A stretch of DNA of 64,000 bases, from NCBI RefSeq assembly GCF_035222275.1, contig NC_085883.1, forward strand, positions 310,001 to 374,000, read 5' to 3'. Positions 45,143 through 57,406 of the stretch are shown in pieces. The stretch comes from Podospora bellae-mahoneyi. Its lineage: Eukaryota; Ascomycota; Sordariomycetes; Sordariales; Podosporaceae. The first letter of the stretch is position 1. Every line of letters starts with the position of its first letter. The notes under the pieces were generated by a model. It was not told where the DNA came from. It ran no database searches and saw only the letters and a program-made list of their open reading frames with translations. Position numbers and translations under genes: made by a program.

Positions 45143-47292
45143 TCACCCAGGCGTCGACTTGAGTCCCTCCTCCTCCCACTCTATCATAAAAGAGTTCTTG
45201 TCCGCGTACTGCTTGTCATCAATCCACATCTCAAACCGGGCATCCAGAGCTCCTACCACAAAGCAGACATCATACTTGATCTCGTAATACTCCTGCTTTT
45301 CTTTTGTGAGCCTTCCAAAGATTCCAGGCCTTTTGACATATCTGGTGTGTGTTTCAATGTGTCGTCTGTCTACCGTTGAGAGATCAGATTCGACCGTGCA
45401 GAGGGGGAAGACGTCCACTGCCGCCGTGCTGTTAGTTTCCAAACTTGTAGTGGTACCGAAATAGGGGCGAACATACCATCTGTTTTGCTGCTGGGCAAGT
45501 CATCTTTGTCTCGGTGACATATCACAAGCTCTCTTCTAGAAACTCCCGGATGGTGACGGTTGTTGAAGGCTTTACTAAACCCTGGCCAGCGCACCCCTTC
45601 TTGTGTATTGATGTCTTGCCCCTGTGTCTGGTGAGGTCCTGTTCTGAAACGTTGGTGCTGTTGAAGAATACCATAGACTCACCTTTTTGATCACCCACTT
45701 GATCCGGTTCTCTACCACATACTCACCGTCAAGCCCGGACTGGATCTTTTCCCACTCCTCGTGCCGATGTGGATCCCATTTCTCTTGTGTGACAACGCCA
45801 TAAGAAACTCGAGACTTTCTGACGCCCAGCACTGGCTTGCCATGCCGTGCCTTTTGCTTGCGGTCAAGGACAAGACCCTTTGCGACAGCAAGTGGCGGCT
45901 CGTCCCCGTCTGCAGCCACCACCTTGATGGGGAGTGGGAATGCCTCCCTAATCTTTTGCTGAACATATGCTGAGCTTCCCAATCCGCCGGATAAGATGAA
46001 GTATTTCTGGAACGCGTCAGTATCGTAATCTCTCCTTTCGCCGTTGAACAGTCTCAGGGACTCACAGGGCGTGGGACACCAGCCTTGGCACCATGCTCCA
46101 ACATCTGACGTATGGCGTTGATGATGCCCTCCACTTCAGGATCAAACAGACCTTGGAAGTCGGAACTGATGGGCGATGTTAGAGGGGTGCTAAATTTCTC
46201 TCCGAATTTGGCATGGGTGTACTTACTAGGAGAAGTTCATCTTGCCATCTGTGATCCTCGCCGAGGTGCTTGAGGTCCCCCCTGATCTGATGGGCACTGT
46301 TATTCTCGGCGTTCGAAATTGAGCTTCTGAAAAGTTGCCAAATTCATGTTTCCATGTCTGAAACTCTTCGCTATGCATCATTGTGTCCTCAGCATTCTTG
46401 TGAAAGACAAGGTGAGAGCGGCCAGCATTGGTGTCTGCCCTTGCCAGCGCCAACCGGCCATGGACCATCTTTGCGAACGCTAAATCGATGTTCGTTGAGC
46501 CAATGTTGATACCCTGCACAATGGCGCGCTCTCTAAGCTCGGCAATCTCGGCAGTGCCGCACTGCTCAAGCAAGGCAAAATCAGTGGTACCACCGCCAGC
46601 ATCACAGGTCAAGATGACGTCCCCAGTCCGAAGGGTGATGTCCCCGTCCTTGGCGGTGTATACTGCCGCGGCCTGAGGTTCTGACAAACCCCATGAGACG
46701 CTGTGATTCTTTCCTCCAGTTCCGAAGCCGGCCTTTTTGATTTCTTTCATGAGAGCATCGCTGATTTCGAGGGACTGAAAGGTGGCCGGAAGACTGAAGA
46801 CAAACTCGACCTTCTTGTGCCTCCACTCCTCGTTCTTTTGGAGGTTTCTGCTGATGTGTTTGTAGAGGCGCTCCATGTAATCTCGGTAATACTTCCGGAC
46901 TTGTTCAATGGTTTCGAACTCGGGCTCCTCGCCATTTTCTCGGGCTCGTCGGATCATGATCTTGAGATACTTCTCATCAAGATATCGCTTGAACCACTCC
47001 ACAGTCTTTTCGTGGTTGTTGCAGGTGAAGCCCCATGCTGTTGGTACATCATGCTTATGGTCGTAGAGCAGAGTTGACGGTACTTTGTTGTGTGTCCCGG
47101 ACTTTTGGTCTGGTAGTGGCCATTGTTGGATCATGCGGGGGCTTTCTTGGTGCTTTTTGGCGACAGCCACGCCTGTTGGGACTTGTCAGTCTGCAGATAC
47201 TCAGTTTCTCTTGGAGTAAAACGGTCACCTGTGCATGTCATGCCAAAGTCAATGCCGACCGTCAAGTCGGCTTCATCTGGTTTTGGAGCCAT
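45143..47292 (-). CDS. Hsp70-like ATPase-domain protein (HSPA12-type)
   Basis: Predicted 619 aa; exons 47229-47292, 46227-47172, 46066-46165, 45683-46006, 45477-45627 and 45143-45417. The N-terminal phosphate loop DLTVGIDFGMTCTGVAVAKK and the second phosphate motif VILTCDAGGGTTDFALLEQ mark the actin/Hsp70 ATPase fold; KYFILSGGLGSSAYVQQKIR is the adenosine motif. Unlike true Hsp70 it lacks the substrate-binding domain and EEVD tail: the last 150 residues form a short beta-rich end (CFVVGALDARFEMWIDDKQY). Such proteins are abundant and fast-evolving in filamentous fungi; their clients are unknown. The exon 4-5 junction was chosen (acceptor CTCACCAG) because it alone keeps the frame. It shares a 765-nt divergent promoter with the next gene. 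Confidence 0.88.
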
Positions 47293-48057
47293 GGCTGATC
47301 GGGGTAAACACGCCTCACTCTGCACACTGTTTGCTAAACAACAAGCGAGAGCCCCGATATGAGAAATAATGTGGGCGAAATTGGTACACTCAAGGAGGGC
47401 GCGTGTGATGGTGTCAGTGACGACTGCTCTGGATGATGAGGTGAGACGAGTCTGGATTTAACCCAGCATGACTGAGTAAAAGCACAAAGGGTCCATGGAA
47501 TTACAAGTAGCAAATCACCAGCCGCAAGGCTGCGGTTGTGGCACAAACTCGCAGCACCGCCCCCGACAATATTGCATTGATTGACCGGATCCAGCCCCGA
47601 AGAAGAACTTGGGGCTGCCTCTGAAGGTGCCCCGAGAACCCAGCCTATTTGCCTGAATCACACCACGGCACCACGGTCGCCTTATGGATCTTGATGGTGT
47701 GGGCGGTTTGGGATGCTCATCGGAGGGGGCATGAATATCGCGTGCCGTGTTTGCCTACCTAGTAATGCCTGCATCCACCTGCAGCAAGCTGCGCCTCTTC
47801 AGGCTTGCACGGCACTGTGCCACCCGCCTCTTGAAGGCTTTGTAGGCAACAAGCGCCTGCGTTCCACGTCATTGTCCCCTGACAAGCACACCGAATTTCC
47901 GTCCCGGATCCTTCTTGTTTCCTCGACCATTCTTCATATTCATCATACCGAAAGATAGACAAGGCTTTGGCACCGTCCCCACGAACTCTGTCTTCAAGAA
48001 TTTGCAAGCAGCTGAGTCATTCATACCTTTTACAGTGTCGATACCGCCCGAGTGACA
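47293..48057. promoter_or_regulatory. Divergent promoter, Hsp70-like gene / MGNKQSK gene
   Basis: 765 nt between two divergent starts. No ORF or repeat of note; heat-shock element-like GAA/TTC arrays were not obvious. Confidence 0.4.
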
Positions 48058-49500
48058 ATGGGGAATAAGCAGTCGAAGCAAGATTCAATTCAAGAAGCCA
48101 GCACTACTGCTATGCCATCACCTCCAGCGCCAGGGCATCCATATCCACCAAGGACAAACAGCATCCCCAAACTTGACACTGACTTCCTGCTACAACCGCC
48201 TGATGAAAGTTCCATCAGACGCCCGTGGCTGCAGCTCAACAATCTCATCGATTCACATGTTCAAACGTTTTACACCAACATCGCCAGCATCGACAACATT
48301 GCCCCTCGCGAAAAGATACAAGAAGTCCTGCTGGTTTCGGGAATCGTTGAGAGCACCAAGGACGTCGATAACCTCACAGAATTACTTTACGTTCCGGGGC
48401 ACAGGAAGCTTGGGTTGCGAATATGTATTGCCCGGGTAGTGCTCGCGAGTATCGACTTTCAGAATGGCCGCCCTGAGATGACATCTCTCGACAGACAGGT
48501 TGTGGAGCTCATGAGCCGCTTCAAGACACTGCGGCCTGAACGAAGTCCAGAAGAAGAGGCTGCTATCGCCCACTGGCGTATGATCACCGCCTTTTTCCTG
48601 GCCCCAGACTCGAAGCACTCAAGAGCGGATCTCGCCGGAGAGATTCCATGTGTGGACGTTCTCGTCAACTTCCTTGGGCTCTTCAAGCGACATTCGGATC
48701 TTGCCAACCCGGAGTGGGCCGAACAAGGAACGAACAACGGAGACCAAGATTGGAAGGGGAGCATCAGGACCATCGCCGTCCACGCCATCGGCATTGGAGA
48801 GAAACTATTTTGCCACCCCTCCACCTGGACCTTTCGCTGGTGCTCGCATCGCAAAGAACAACAAAGAGAAGCCTCGCAGATAGTGCTATTCCCAGCTCTT
48901 GTTGAGGACGTGCTGTCAAACAGCAGCAAGAGACGTCACAACACCATTCAGGCAGCCGACATCTCTCCTGCCTTTGTGTTCTCACCGAATGGCACCGTAA
49001 TACCGGCACCAGAACAACAACTAGATCCAATACCGCCACCGGCGTCATCGAGCAGATCACCGAGCTCCACTGCCTCGAGGCCAGCCAGCATAGGATCTGG
49101 CGGCGGCGGAGGAAGTGGCGGAGCACGCTGCTCTCCGAACCAAGTCATTGCCACCAGATCATCACGAAGGAGCTACTTTGGAGAAGACAGCCCTCAGAAC
49201 CATTACGTGACGGTGAATGGCGATACAGGATTCTCGACAACGATGCCACCGGGGTTAAATGTGAATATTGTCGTTGTCCCAAGACGGCCGTCAACCTCTC
49301 GCACCGGCAGCGGCACGCTGGTCTCCCCGGTGGTGTATGATAATCGAAGACCGAGAGTGATCAGTCACTCTCCCGAGTCTCATTCGAGACGCAGCAGGAG
49401 ACCACTCTCGGCAAGTAGGGTGGTATATCCGGAGGAGGATGGGGAAGAGTACGAGCGTGTCAGCAGGAGGGATAGTGCCAGTCGGTATCGGACAGCATAA
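48058..49500 (+). CDS. Hypothetical protein, predicted N-myristoylated
   Basis: Single-exon 480-aa protein beginning MGNKQSKQDS, a good N-myristoylation consensus (Gly2, Ser6) with basic residues nearby, so membrane association is likely. Residues about 55-300 look folded and helical: IRRPWLQLNNLIDSHVQTFY, EKIQEVLLVSGIVESTKDVD, GLRICIARVVLASIDFQNG, HWRMITAFFLAPDSKHSRAD and KGSIRTIAVHAIGIGEKLF. The rest is Ser/Pro/Arg-rich with a GSGGGGGSGG linker and ends SRRDSASRYRTA. A GTG two codons upstream is not needed. Related fungal proteins of this layout are common but unnamed; I do not know the function. Confidence 0.72.
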   Translation: MGNKQSKQDSIQEASTTAMPSPPAPGHPYPPRTNSIPKLDTDFLLQPPDESSIRRPWLQLNNLIDSHVQTFYTNIASIDNIAPREKIQEVLLVSGIVESTKDVDNLTELLYVPGHRKLGLRICIARVVLASIDFQNGRPEMTSLDRQVVELMSRFKTLRPERSPEEEAAIAHWRMITAFFLAPDSKHSRADLAGEIPCVDVLVNFLGLFKRHSDLANPEWAEQGTNNGDQDWKGSIRTIAVHAIGIGEKLFCHPSTWTFRWCSHRKEQQREASQIVLFPALVEDVLSNSSKRRHNTIQAADISPAFVFSPNGTVIPAPEQQLDPIPPPASSSRSPSSTASRPASIGSGGGGGSGGARCSPNQVIATRSSRRSYFGEDSPQNHYVTVNGDTGFSTTMPPGLNVNIVVVPRRPSTSRTGSGTLVSPVVYDNRRPRVISHSPESHSRRSRRPLSASRVVYPEEDGEEYERVSRRDSASRYRTA

Positions 49501-50130
49501 ATAAATTATGAAGGATGGTGGATGGATTGTTTTCACAGTTATGGATCATGAATGAAATCCCGAGCGGCGTTGATTGCTCATAATGACCCAAGCGCCAATG
49601 TCATATTTTCTTTGTCTGATATATTTGCCTTGAAAAACGCCATCACAGGGCATCTGTCCTGATGGCTCAAATTGACGTCGATATTCCCGTCGGGTGAAGA
49701 TCTGGACAGTGGCCCTTCGTCAGAGGTCACCATTTGATCAGTTCCGGGTCGCGGGTGACCCCCACACGATGGACAGCACGGTTAGAAGCGGACGGACTCG
49801 GTTTCCGGACCAGATCCACAGGATTTACAAGCGTATCAAGGAGATGCCTCACCCAAAGCACTCACTTCCCCGACAGTCCATTCTCCATCACAAGTGAATC
49901 GCATTCATCAGATACACTATTATATTGCTCTTCGGATTAGTTGCAGCTGAATCAACCACCCGCCTCTCATTGGCTGCCTTTTGGTGGGGCACTGCGCCGT
50001 TGGAGCAGGGGCTTCATCCCAAGTTCAGTTGCTGACGGAGTGAATTCCGACTCTCGCATTTTCATAAGAAAGACCATTTTCTCTCGCTTTCGCTGCTGGT
50101 TTTTTCTTTCCTTCCCTCATCATCATCACC
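49501..50130. promoter_or_regulatory. Upstream region of the cytochrome P450 gene
   Basis: 630 nt. The 49941-50130 stretch is open in the P450 frame-like ORF but is probably leader; the last 100 nt are C/T-rich with CATCATCATCACC just before the ATG. Nothing else seen. Confidence 0.45.
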
Positions 50131-51978
50131 ATGGCGTTGATGGCAGCAATCAACGACGCGGGCCTCGGCGCCCGCCATGCCGCGCTCGCCATTGCCTTCT
50201 TGCTGGGATCGGTTATCGCCCACTATCTCTTCCGAGGCTATCAGGTGAGAAAGACATTCAAGGATCTCGAAAAGCAAGGTATAGTGAGTACTCGAAGTCG
50301 GCCCCTCCAAGAAAGGCCACGACACTGAACGACAACTCACAGCCAATTATGCAACATTCATGGATACTTGGCCATCTCAAAATCGTCGGCAGACTCCTCA
50401 AGGACCTGCCCTCGGACGCCCACGGCAATTACCTCCCGATTCTCATACTCGAAAACTGGCGCGAACTCTTCCCTCAATGCGAGAACCGACCACCGGTCCT
50501 CTACCTCGACATGTGGCCCTTTGCCCAGCCATTCTTGTTGCCCCTCCTGCTGCCCATCGCGGTCCAGTTCACCCAAGACCACTCCCTCCCCAAGGCTCAC
50601 GAGCAAAACAAGATCCTACAACCCCTGACAAAGAACAAGGATCTCTCAACCATGGACGGAAACGAGTGGAAAGTCTGGCGGAAGAGGCTGAATGTAGGGT
50701 TCTCGATCCAGAACATCACGAACCGCATCCCCGACATGCTGGACGAAGTGGAGAAGTTCTACGACAAGCTCGAAGCCAAAGCTGGGAGGAATGGCGAGTG
50801 GGGCCCGGTCTTCCAGATGGAGTTGCAGACGACGAAGCTGGCGATGGATATGATCTTTCGCTTCTTCTTCGGCAAGCAAGTCCATGCCAGACTGGCCCAT
50901 GTCCAGCCAGCCCTCGAAGATGCCGTCATGGACACAATTCGGAGATTTGTCTTTTTTCACCACATCGGCAACTTTCTGGTCGAACACAGCCCTTGGAGGA
51001 AGTTCAAGTTGTGGAAGAATTACCGGACTTTGATGGCAGGATTGGGCCCCGTCCTGCAACAGCGACTGGGCGAGTTGACCGCCGACGATAAGCCCCGAGC
51101 CAAGGTTGCCGACACCGTCGTGGACGCCCTGATACAAGGAGTCATGGAAGATCGCGACGCAGGGTTGGTCAACACATCGGACCGGGATTTCTTGGAATTG
51201 GCAGTTGGGCAAGTCGGCATGTTCATCTTTGCTGGACACGACACGACTGCGAGCGCTATTTGCTGGGTGCTCCACTTGCTATCGAAACATCCCGAGGTCT
51301 TGGAAAAGGTCAGGGCTGAGCACGACGCGGTTCTTGGGCCCGACCCGAATGCTGCCGCCAGCGTGCTGCGCGCGAAGCCAGAGTTGATCAACGCGCTCAC
51401 TTACACCAACGCTGTCATGAAAGAGGCCATGAGAGTACATACCAACGTCGGCACCATGCGGAGGGGCGAGCCCGGTTTCTATCTCACAGGGCCAGCCGGG
51501 AGCGGATATGATGGGGTGAAATTCCCTTGCGGGGAAGGGTGGGTGGTATGGGACAACACCTTTGCGCTGCACAGAGACCCGGAGCAGTGGCCAAGGGTAC
51601 ATGAGTTCATACCAGAGAGATTCCTGATCACGGACGAGAATGATCCTATGCACCCACCAAAGAACGGCTGGAGGTTCTTCGAGCTCGGGCCGAGGAACTG
51701 CATCGGGCAGCATCTGGCGATGGTGGAGATCAAGATGGCACTGGTGCTGGTGTTGCGGAGGTTGGATGTGGAGGCTGCTTGGGATGAGTGGGATGCTAAG
51801 AGGTGCGAATTATACCCATCGAGTCTTGACAAGGTAACTAACATGAAATCAACCAAACAGGGTCCTCAAGGGAAAGAAGACGCCCATGATATGGGGTGAC
51901 AGGTGTTATCATGCTGGGGGGGAGTCGCCGCCTCACGTCAAGGACCACATGCCGGTTCACATTCGATTGAGGCAGTAG
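50131..51978 (+). CDS. Cytochrome P450 monooxygenase
   Basis: Predicted 576 aa, exons 50131-50283, 50343-51802 and 51861-51978. An N-terminal membrane anchor (AALAIAFLLGSVIAHYLF) fits ER location. Motifs in order: PIMQHSWILGHL proline-rich hinge, I-helix oxygen motif FAGHDTTAS, K-helix KEAMR (ExxR), IPERF, and the haem loop FELGPRNCIGQHLA with the Cys ligand. Splicing of the last intron replaces the ORF tail by VLKGKKTPMIWGDRCYHAGG and ends HIRLRQ. The helix I to haem part resembles P450s of the sterigmatocystin/aflatoxin-type group (CYP59/stcS-like), but no polyketide synthase or other backbone enzyme is nearby, so a role in secondary metabolism is only a possibility; hydroxylation of fatty or xenobiotic compounds is equally open. 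Confidence 0.92.
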
Positions 51979-52477
51979 TCGCTATTGAGGAGGCACGTCA
52001 TGCGTTTGATTTTGTCTTGGAAACGGGAAGCGGAGGAAAACAAAAGCGGACAGTAATGTTTAATGACAGTATTAACAAACCTCATAGGCTACTTGATTTG
52101 TCGCTGAATTTGTCAAGACCCTAGACCCTGAATTGTGCTTTTGGTGTGGTGATGAGCCTTTTGATACGATTGTCGTGTGTTGGGAATACTACCTCTACAG
52201 GATCACAGGTCTCGGTTTCCCGGCGGTGAGAAAACGGTGAGGGCCTCTGATTGGGCCGGCAAGGACGAGCTCGATATTACCAACCTGCGAGGGCATCCTG
52301 CACATGCAACCCCAGCTACCACGAGGGGATTTGAGAACAATAGCCGTCATGCGCCGGCTACCCGGTTATCTGCAGCGCGGGGATATATCCCAAGACCTGC
52401 CCCCTCCTCGAGGCTGAGAAATGCTTGTTCCTTTTGGTTACCACTCCGCAACGGCATTCACCTCGAGATTCAACAGA
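51979..52477. promoter_or_regulatory. Intergenic between P450 and carboxylesterase
   Basis: 499 nt, promoter of the esterase on the same strand; nothing else recognised. Confidence 0.4.
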
Positions 52478-54430
52478 ATGAAAAGCTCAACAATTTTGGC
52501 CTGGTGGGCTTTGACCGCTGGCCAGAGGGTGATTGCAGCAAGGGTGAAGCTTCATGTTCCTATTGTGGACTTGGATTATGCGGTGTACGAAGGGTATCAC
52601 AATTCAACTTTCAACACCAATGTTTTCCGAGGGTAGGCTTCCACACTCAACATCACATTCCACGAGACGCTGGCTGATATTGACGATCCAGCATCCGTTT
52701 TGCCGCTCCGCCGAAACGATGGCAACTTCCCGATGCACCTGAGGTTGACAGGGCTTCCGTAACCAAGGCAGTCAACAATCCACCGAGATGTCCTCAGTCC
52801 GGTGCTGCGCCAGGGTAACCTGAGTCTTCTATTCTAGTCGTCAAGATGCTGACATGGATTTGTCAGACCTGCCGCGGTCAACTTCACACAGGACGTACTG
52901 GGTGATGAGGACTGCCTCTTTCTCAACGTCTTTGCCCCGGTCAGGGCGAAGAAGCTGCCTGTTTTGGTATGGATTCGTACGTCTTCCACCAGCCCCAGTC
53001 CAAAGACAACATAGATACCAACTCTTGCAGATGGCGGCGGCTATGGGCTCGGGTCCGCTGCTAGCTTCGACTTCTCCCACATGGCTCAGACCGTCAACAA
53101 CGGCTTCGTCAGTGTTGTGATCCAATACCGCCTTGGAGCTTTTGGTTTTCTTTCGTCGGCAGAAGTAGTAGAGAACGGGGGAGTTCCCAACGTTGCTCTG
53201 CACGACCAGCGGTTTGCCTTGCAATGGGTGCAGAAGTACATTGATCGGTTTGGCGGCGACCCAGACCAGGTCACAATCGCGGGTGGGTCGGCAGGCGGTG
53301 GATCAGTGATGTTGCTTGCGATGGCAAACAATGGAACAGAGGGGAACGCGTTGTTCAGACGCGGAATCGCGAGCAGTCCGTATTTGCCTACTCAACCGTA
53401 CGTTTCCCTTTTACTTGCGTCATGATTTTGTGCTGAGGTGCCACAGCAACTTCGACGATGGCCTGCCAACAGAATACTACCGCCAACTCGCCCGTCGCAC
53501 CAACTGCCTCAACGCCACCTCTGTCTTCTCCTGCCTCCGAAACGCTGACACGTTGCTCCTGCAAAACGCCTCCTCAGCAACAAGCTACTCTGCCCGGTTC
53601 AACCAGTGGGCTTTCATCCCCGTGACCGATAACAAGCTCATCTTTTCCTCCCCCACCGAGCAGCTCCCTGCAGGCAAAGTCAACGGGGAGGCCTTCCTCG
53701 TTGGTGTAAGCCCCCCAAAACAATGCTAACCATTCTGTGTGTAAAGAGCAACTCAAACGAGGGCTACTACTTCACCCCCCAAAACATCACCTCCCAATCC
53801 ACCTTTCTCTCCTTTGTCACCCTCAACTATCCTTTCCTGTCCCCCGAGAACATCTCCTCCATTCTCTCCCTCTACACCCCCTCCCCTCTCCCCGCCGACA
53901 CTCCCCTCTTCGAAACCGACGGCCTCAACCCCCCTTTTGCGACTGAGATGTCAGCAGTTGGGAAGGGCTGGCAGCAGGCAGCGAATAATTTGTATGCAGA
54001 AACAACATTTGTTTGCACGGCGTACTGGCTGATGGAAGCGTACGGGGAAAAAGGGTGGCAGTATCAGTTCTCCCCTCCAGGGGCAGGGTTTCACGGGAGT
54101 GACAACGGGCCTTTGCTGCAGGACTCCAAGATTGGAAGGAGTGGGACGGTGATGGATGAGGAGTTTAGACGGGGGTTTCAGGGGGTTTGGGGACGGTTTG
54201 TGACTAGGGGGGTGCCGACTCTGGACGGGCAAGGGAAGGGGGCGGTGGCGGAGGCGGTGAGGGAGGGGGTATGGAAGGCGGGGGGGAGGGGCTCGTTGTT
54301 GAATCTGAATGTTACTGTTGCTGAGGGGGGGAGGAAAAGGGTGAATACCTGGGCGGTGGTGGATGGGGAGGGCTGGGAGGGGGGACGGGGGGAGAGGTGC
54401 AGGTTTTGGAAGGGGGTTGGGTTTCGTTGA
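52478..54430 (+). CDS. Secreted type-B carboxylesterase
   Basis: Predicted 565 aa; exons 52478-52632, 52692-52814, 52867-52976, 53031-53397, 53447-53705 and 53747-54430, all phases consistent. The start gives a signal peptide (MKSSTILAWWALTAGQRVIA). Diagnostic blocks: FRGIRFAAPPKRW, EDCLFLNVFAP (type-B signature 2), the oxyanion motif VLVWIHGGGYG, VVIQYRLGAFGFL, then the nucleophile elbow IAGGSAGGGS with Ser216. SNSNEGYYF carries the acidic member and PGAGFHGSD the catalytic His. Type-B enzymes hydrolyse carboxylic esters, including lipids and feruloyl or cinnamoyl esters; the substrate here is unknown. Its 3' end converges on the AA9 gene, with about 235 nt between stops, and it is co-directional with the P450. 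Confidence 0.92.
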
Positions 54431-54665
54431 GTTTGGAAGGTTAAGTAAGGAGACTGGGCTGCGTTGGACGGGACAGGTCACGGCGAAGAGAATAGAGACT
54501 GTTGGGGTTGGTAATATGGTTTGCCAAAAGGGTGTGGATATGTACTACCGCCTGGTATGTCAGGTGGTAAAATGCTAAAGTATATACAGGTGAAAATAAG
54601 ATGTTTGTTGGTATTAATCCAACGTCGCTCATGCTCGTGCCCTTTTCCGAGCCCCATTGAGACAT

Positions 54666-55650
54666 TTATGGGAGGCACTGGCCTGGAGGAAAGACACGTC
54701 AGCATGTGTGAGGCAAAGAAGGATAAGGGGGACAACATACTGTACCACTGGTTGGAAGCCACGCAAGTACCCTGAGCACAGGTGGTAGGGCCGGTATACC
54801 CCTGACCACCGCACTGGCCATAAAGAGGAGCACCGGCACCACCACCGTTCCCACCAGTAGGCTGGGGGTTAGGAGCAGCAGAAGTCGGCTGAGGCTGGGG
54901 GTTGGGGTTGGAGCCACCGGAGCAGGTGAGAGGAGCAGGGCCGGGGATGGTGTAAGGACGGCCACCGTTGGTAGGGCGGCCCTGGAGGTCATAGATGGAG
55001 ACCAAGATGCCGGGGTGGTCCGCGGTGTAAGCACCGGGGAAGCTGACAAAGTTGGAGCCGGTGTTGGTGCCAGACCCAGTAATCTCGATCTGGGCGCACT
55101 CCATGTAGAACTGGGCGGCACCGCGGACGCTAGCGGAGTGAAGGGCGAGCAGCTCGACGCGCATGAGGTAGTGCCCGGGGGCGACGCAGCTGGGCATGTC
55201 GAAGTAGTGCCAGCCGCCGTTGGAGATCATGTTGTCGACAGCCCAGACGCCGTTGTTGAGGCCTTGCTCGGCGACCTTGAACCACTGGAGGCCGGACGTG
55301 CCGGCGTTGGCAGCATTGTTGACCTTGGCGAGGTAGACCTGGATGGGACCCTTGTGGGAGGCGGCGATGGGGTGATCCGGGTCGTTGGGCCCGGCGGCAC
55401 CACCAATCTCATGCCCCCACCAGGCACCGACTCTGGCGCCGGCTGGGACCTTGATCACGGTGTTATCCCGCAGTTGGATGTTGGTGTTGCAGGCAAAGTC
55501 GGGGTGGTTGACGTTTTCAATGGGGAAGTTGCTGTAGGGAGCGCGGACGCCCTTGAGCTGGCCTTGGTCGACGCCGTTGACCGACACCTTTTGGAAGATG
55601 GAGTGGGCGCTGACGGACGCAGCCAGGGAGACGAGAGTGAAGGCCTTCAT
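54666..55650 (-). CDS. AA9 lytic polysaccharide monooxygenase with CBM1
   Basis: Predicted 308 aa, exons 54741-55650 and 54666-54682 (the last only 17 nt). Copper enzyme that cleaves cellulose or hemicellulose oxidatively outside the cell. Signal peptide residues 1-15 end in SVSA, exposing His16 as the mature N-terminal copper ligand ([11 protein letters not shown]). The second ligand is in [17 protein letters not shown] and the axial Tyr in [16 protein letters not shown] Pro/Gln/Asn linker leads to a fungal cellulose-binding module at the C-terminus ([32 protein letters not shown]); the last intron splits this module and without splicing the final Cys is lost. All key residues are present, so it should be active. 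Induction by cellulose is usual for the family. Confidence 0.95.
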
Positions 55651-57406
55651 TGTGTATGTGTGTGGAGAATCTTGGGGATGACTGAAACCGAACAAACAAG
55701 CTTTGGGAGATGCTCAGAAAGAAACAAGCAAATGACAAGAACAGGCGGTGGCGCTTGTAGGTTGCAGAGACAAGACAGTACTTTCTTGACCCCTCGGGAG
55801 TCAACTCTTCTTTTATACATCTCGTCCGATGTCATTCCGGTCTGGTCTCGCATCGAGGTGTGTCAAGTGTGTAATTTCGTTGCATTGTCCGCGGGGCAGC
55901 CTAGCGGCTCAGTATTCCGGGAACCGATTCTCGCAACTGCTCAAATAGGAAACGGAGGTATCCTCCACGACGGAAGCGAACTCGATCGCCTTGGCACCGT
56001 CCAAGCGGCACACCCAAAACCCGGTTCAGGTGCAAAAGAAAACCTGGGGTAGAAGTGGAGGCAGCCTTCCGCATGGTCAGTCGGCCCGTTCGTGGTAACC
56101 AAGGGTGGCGTGGACGGCTTGTATGTACATATAGACCGCCCCCTTTTCATCCCCGTGATACGCTCGGAATTTTCCTCCGTGGTTGGAAACTTGAAGAATC
56201 TTGCTGTTTGCTGTACCTACCAAGGCTTCTGCCCCACACAGACTCGCGTTGATGTTCCGGATATACTGATGATGGGTGCGGGATGCACTGTTGGTGGTGG
56301 TGATGATGCTGGTTGGAGGAATTGGACTGCTTGATCGAGAGCCCAAGACGACGCCATCATCACCATTAATCACCACGCCAGCACTCCAGGGTGAAAACGA
56401 CGTTGCACCTATGCGCACCAAGAGCACCAAGACGGAATTTTCTTGCAAATATATTGAACCGTCGTCACCTCTTGATAAGAACGGCGGGGGACAGTCTACA
56501 CATCCCACGTCTGCCCACCACCTATTTACCGTGACATTAATGACGAACAAATACAAGCTTTGGGTAGCATTTATATACTAGACCAATGACAGTTCCCATA
56601 ATTAAAGCTGCCCCCACGTCGAACAGAGTGTCTTTGCAAAAAGATGTAATCGCGCCGTCAAACCTTAGCACAGAACATCGGCTGTAAAAGCATCCACCAA
56701 GGGCAAGCCAACCCGCTAACAGACTTTTGAGTTTCCTCGTGCACTATATTAGCTAAGCATCTCATATTCTCTACCTTAGGCACCTATCTCAGCTCCATCC
56801 ACACATAGGTCTGTCCTTCTTACATTCAAGAAAGTCGTCGTAAAGATGACGCAACCCTCAGGGGGCCGGTTACACCCTGATTACGGTCCCAAAAGCCCAA
56901 AACATGATGGATTGTATTTACAATGACCTGTGGTTACCTAGATAGAAATGTCATTTCATGCCGAGTAAAACCTACCTATCTATCCACTCCAGTACAACCT
57001 AAATACGCGATGTATGCACGTTCCGTTAGGTAAGGTACCCAGAGATATTCTTTGTCATTGAAGGTGAAGTAGCATCCAGCTCTTATCTGATCGGTGGGCG
57101 CCACCAACGCTACAATCGCCGCATCTTTCCTTGACCGCTTGATGACTTTGTCTCTGTCACTTATCTACCAACACATCGGGATTCAGGCGCTCACTGGCCC
57201 ATGGGTTATCCCGTCCTCATCAGTGTAGCCCTGCTCCAGCATGAACACCGCCTTTTTCAATCCATAATATCTTGCCAGTTCCAACGTTGTCGCGTGGGAT
57301 ATGGCGAGGGGTGCTTGTTACCCACCATCCACCCTGTCCTTGGTTCCATGCTCATCTTGTCCCTCATCTCGCTTCCGTATTTGATAAAACAGTTGTGGAT
57401 ATGGGT
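55651..57406. promoter_or_regulatory. Upstream region of the AA9 gene
   Basis: 1.76 kb. The first part is the AA9 promoter; from 56580 to 57200 the DNA is more A/T-rich with ACCTACC/TAGGTA words. ORFs at 56077-56581 and 57201-57410 show no domain. No transposon ends recognised. Confidence 0.4.

Noticed and set aside
50131-55650. Secondary-metabolite gene cluster around the P450
   Set aside because: No polyketide synthase, peptide synthetase, terpene cyclase or transporter is present in the window.
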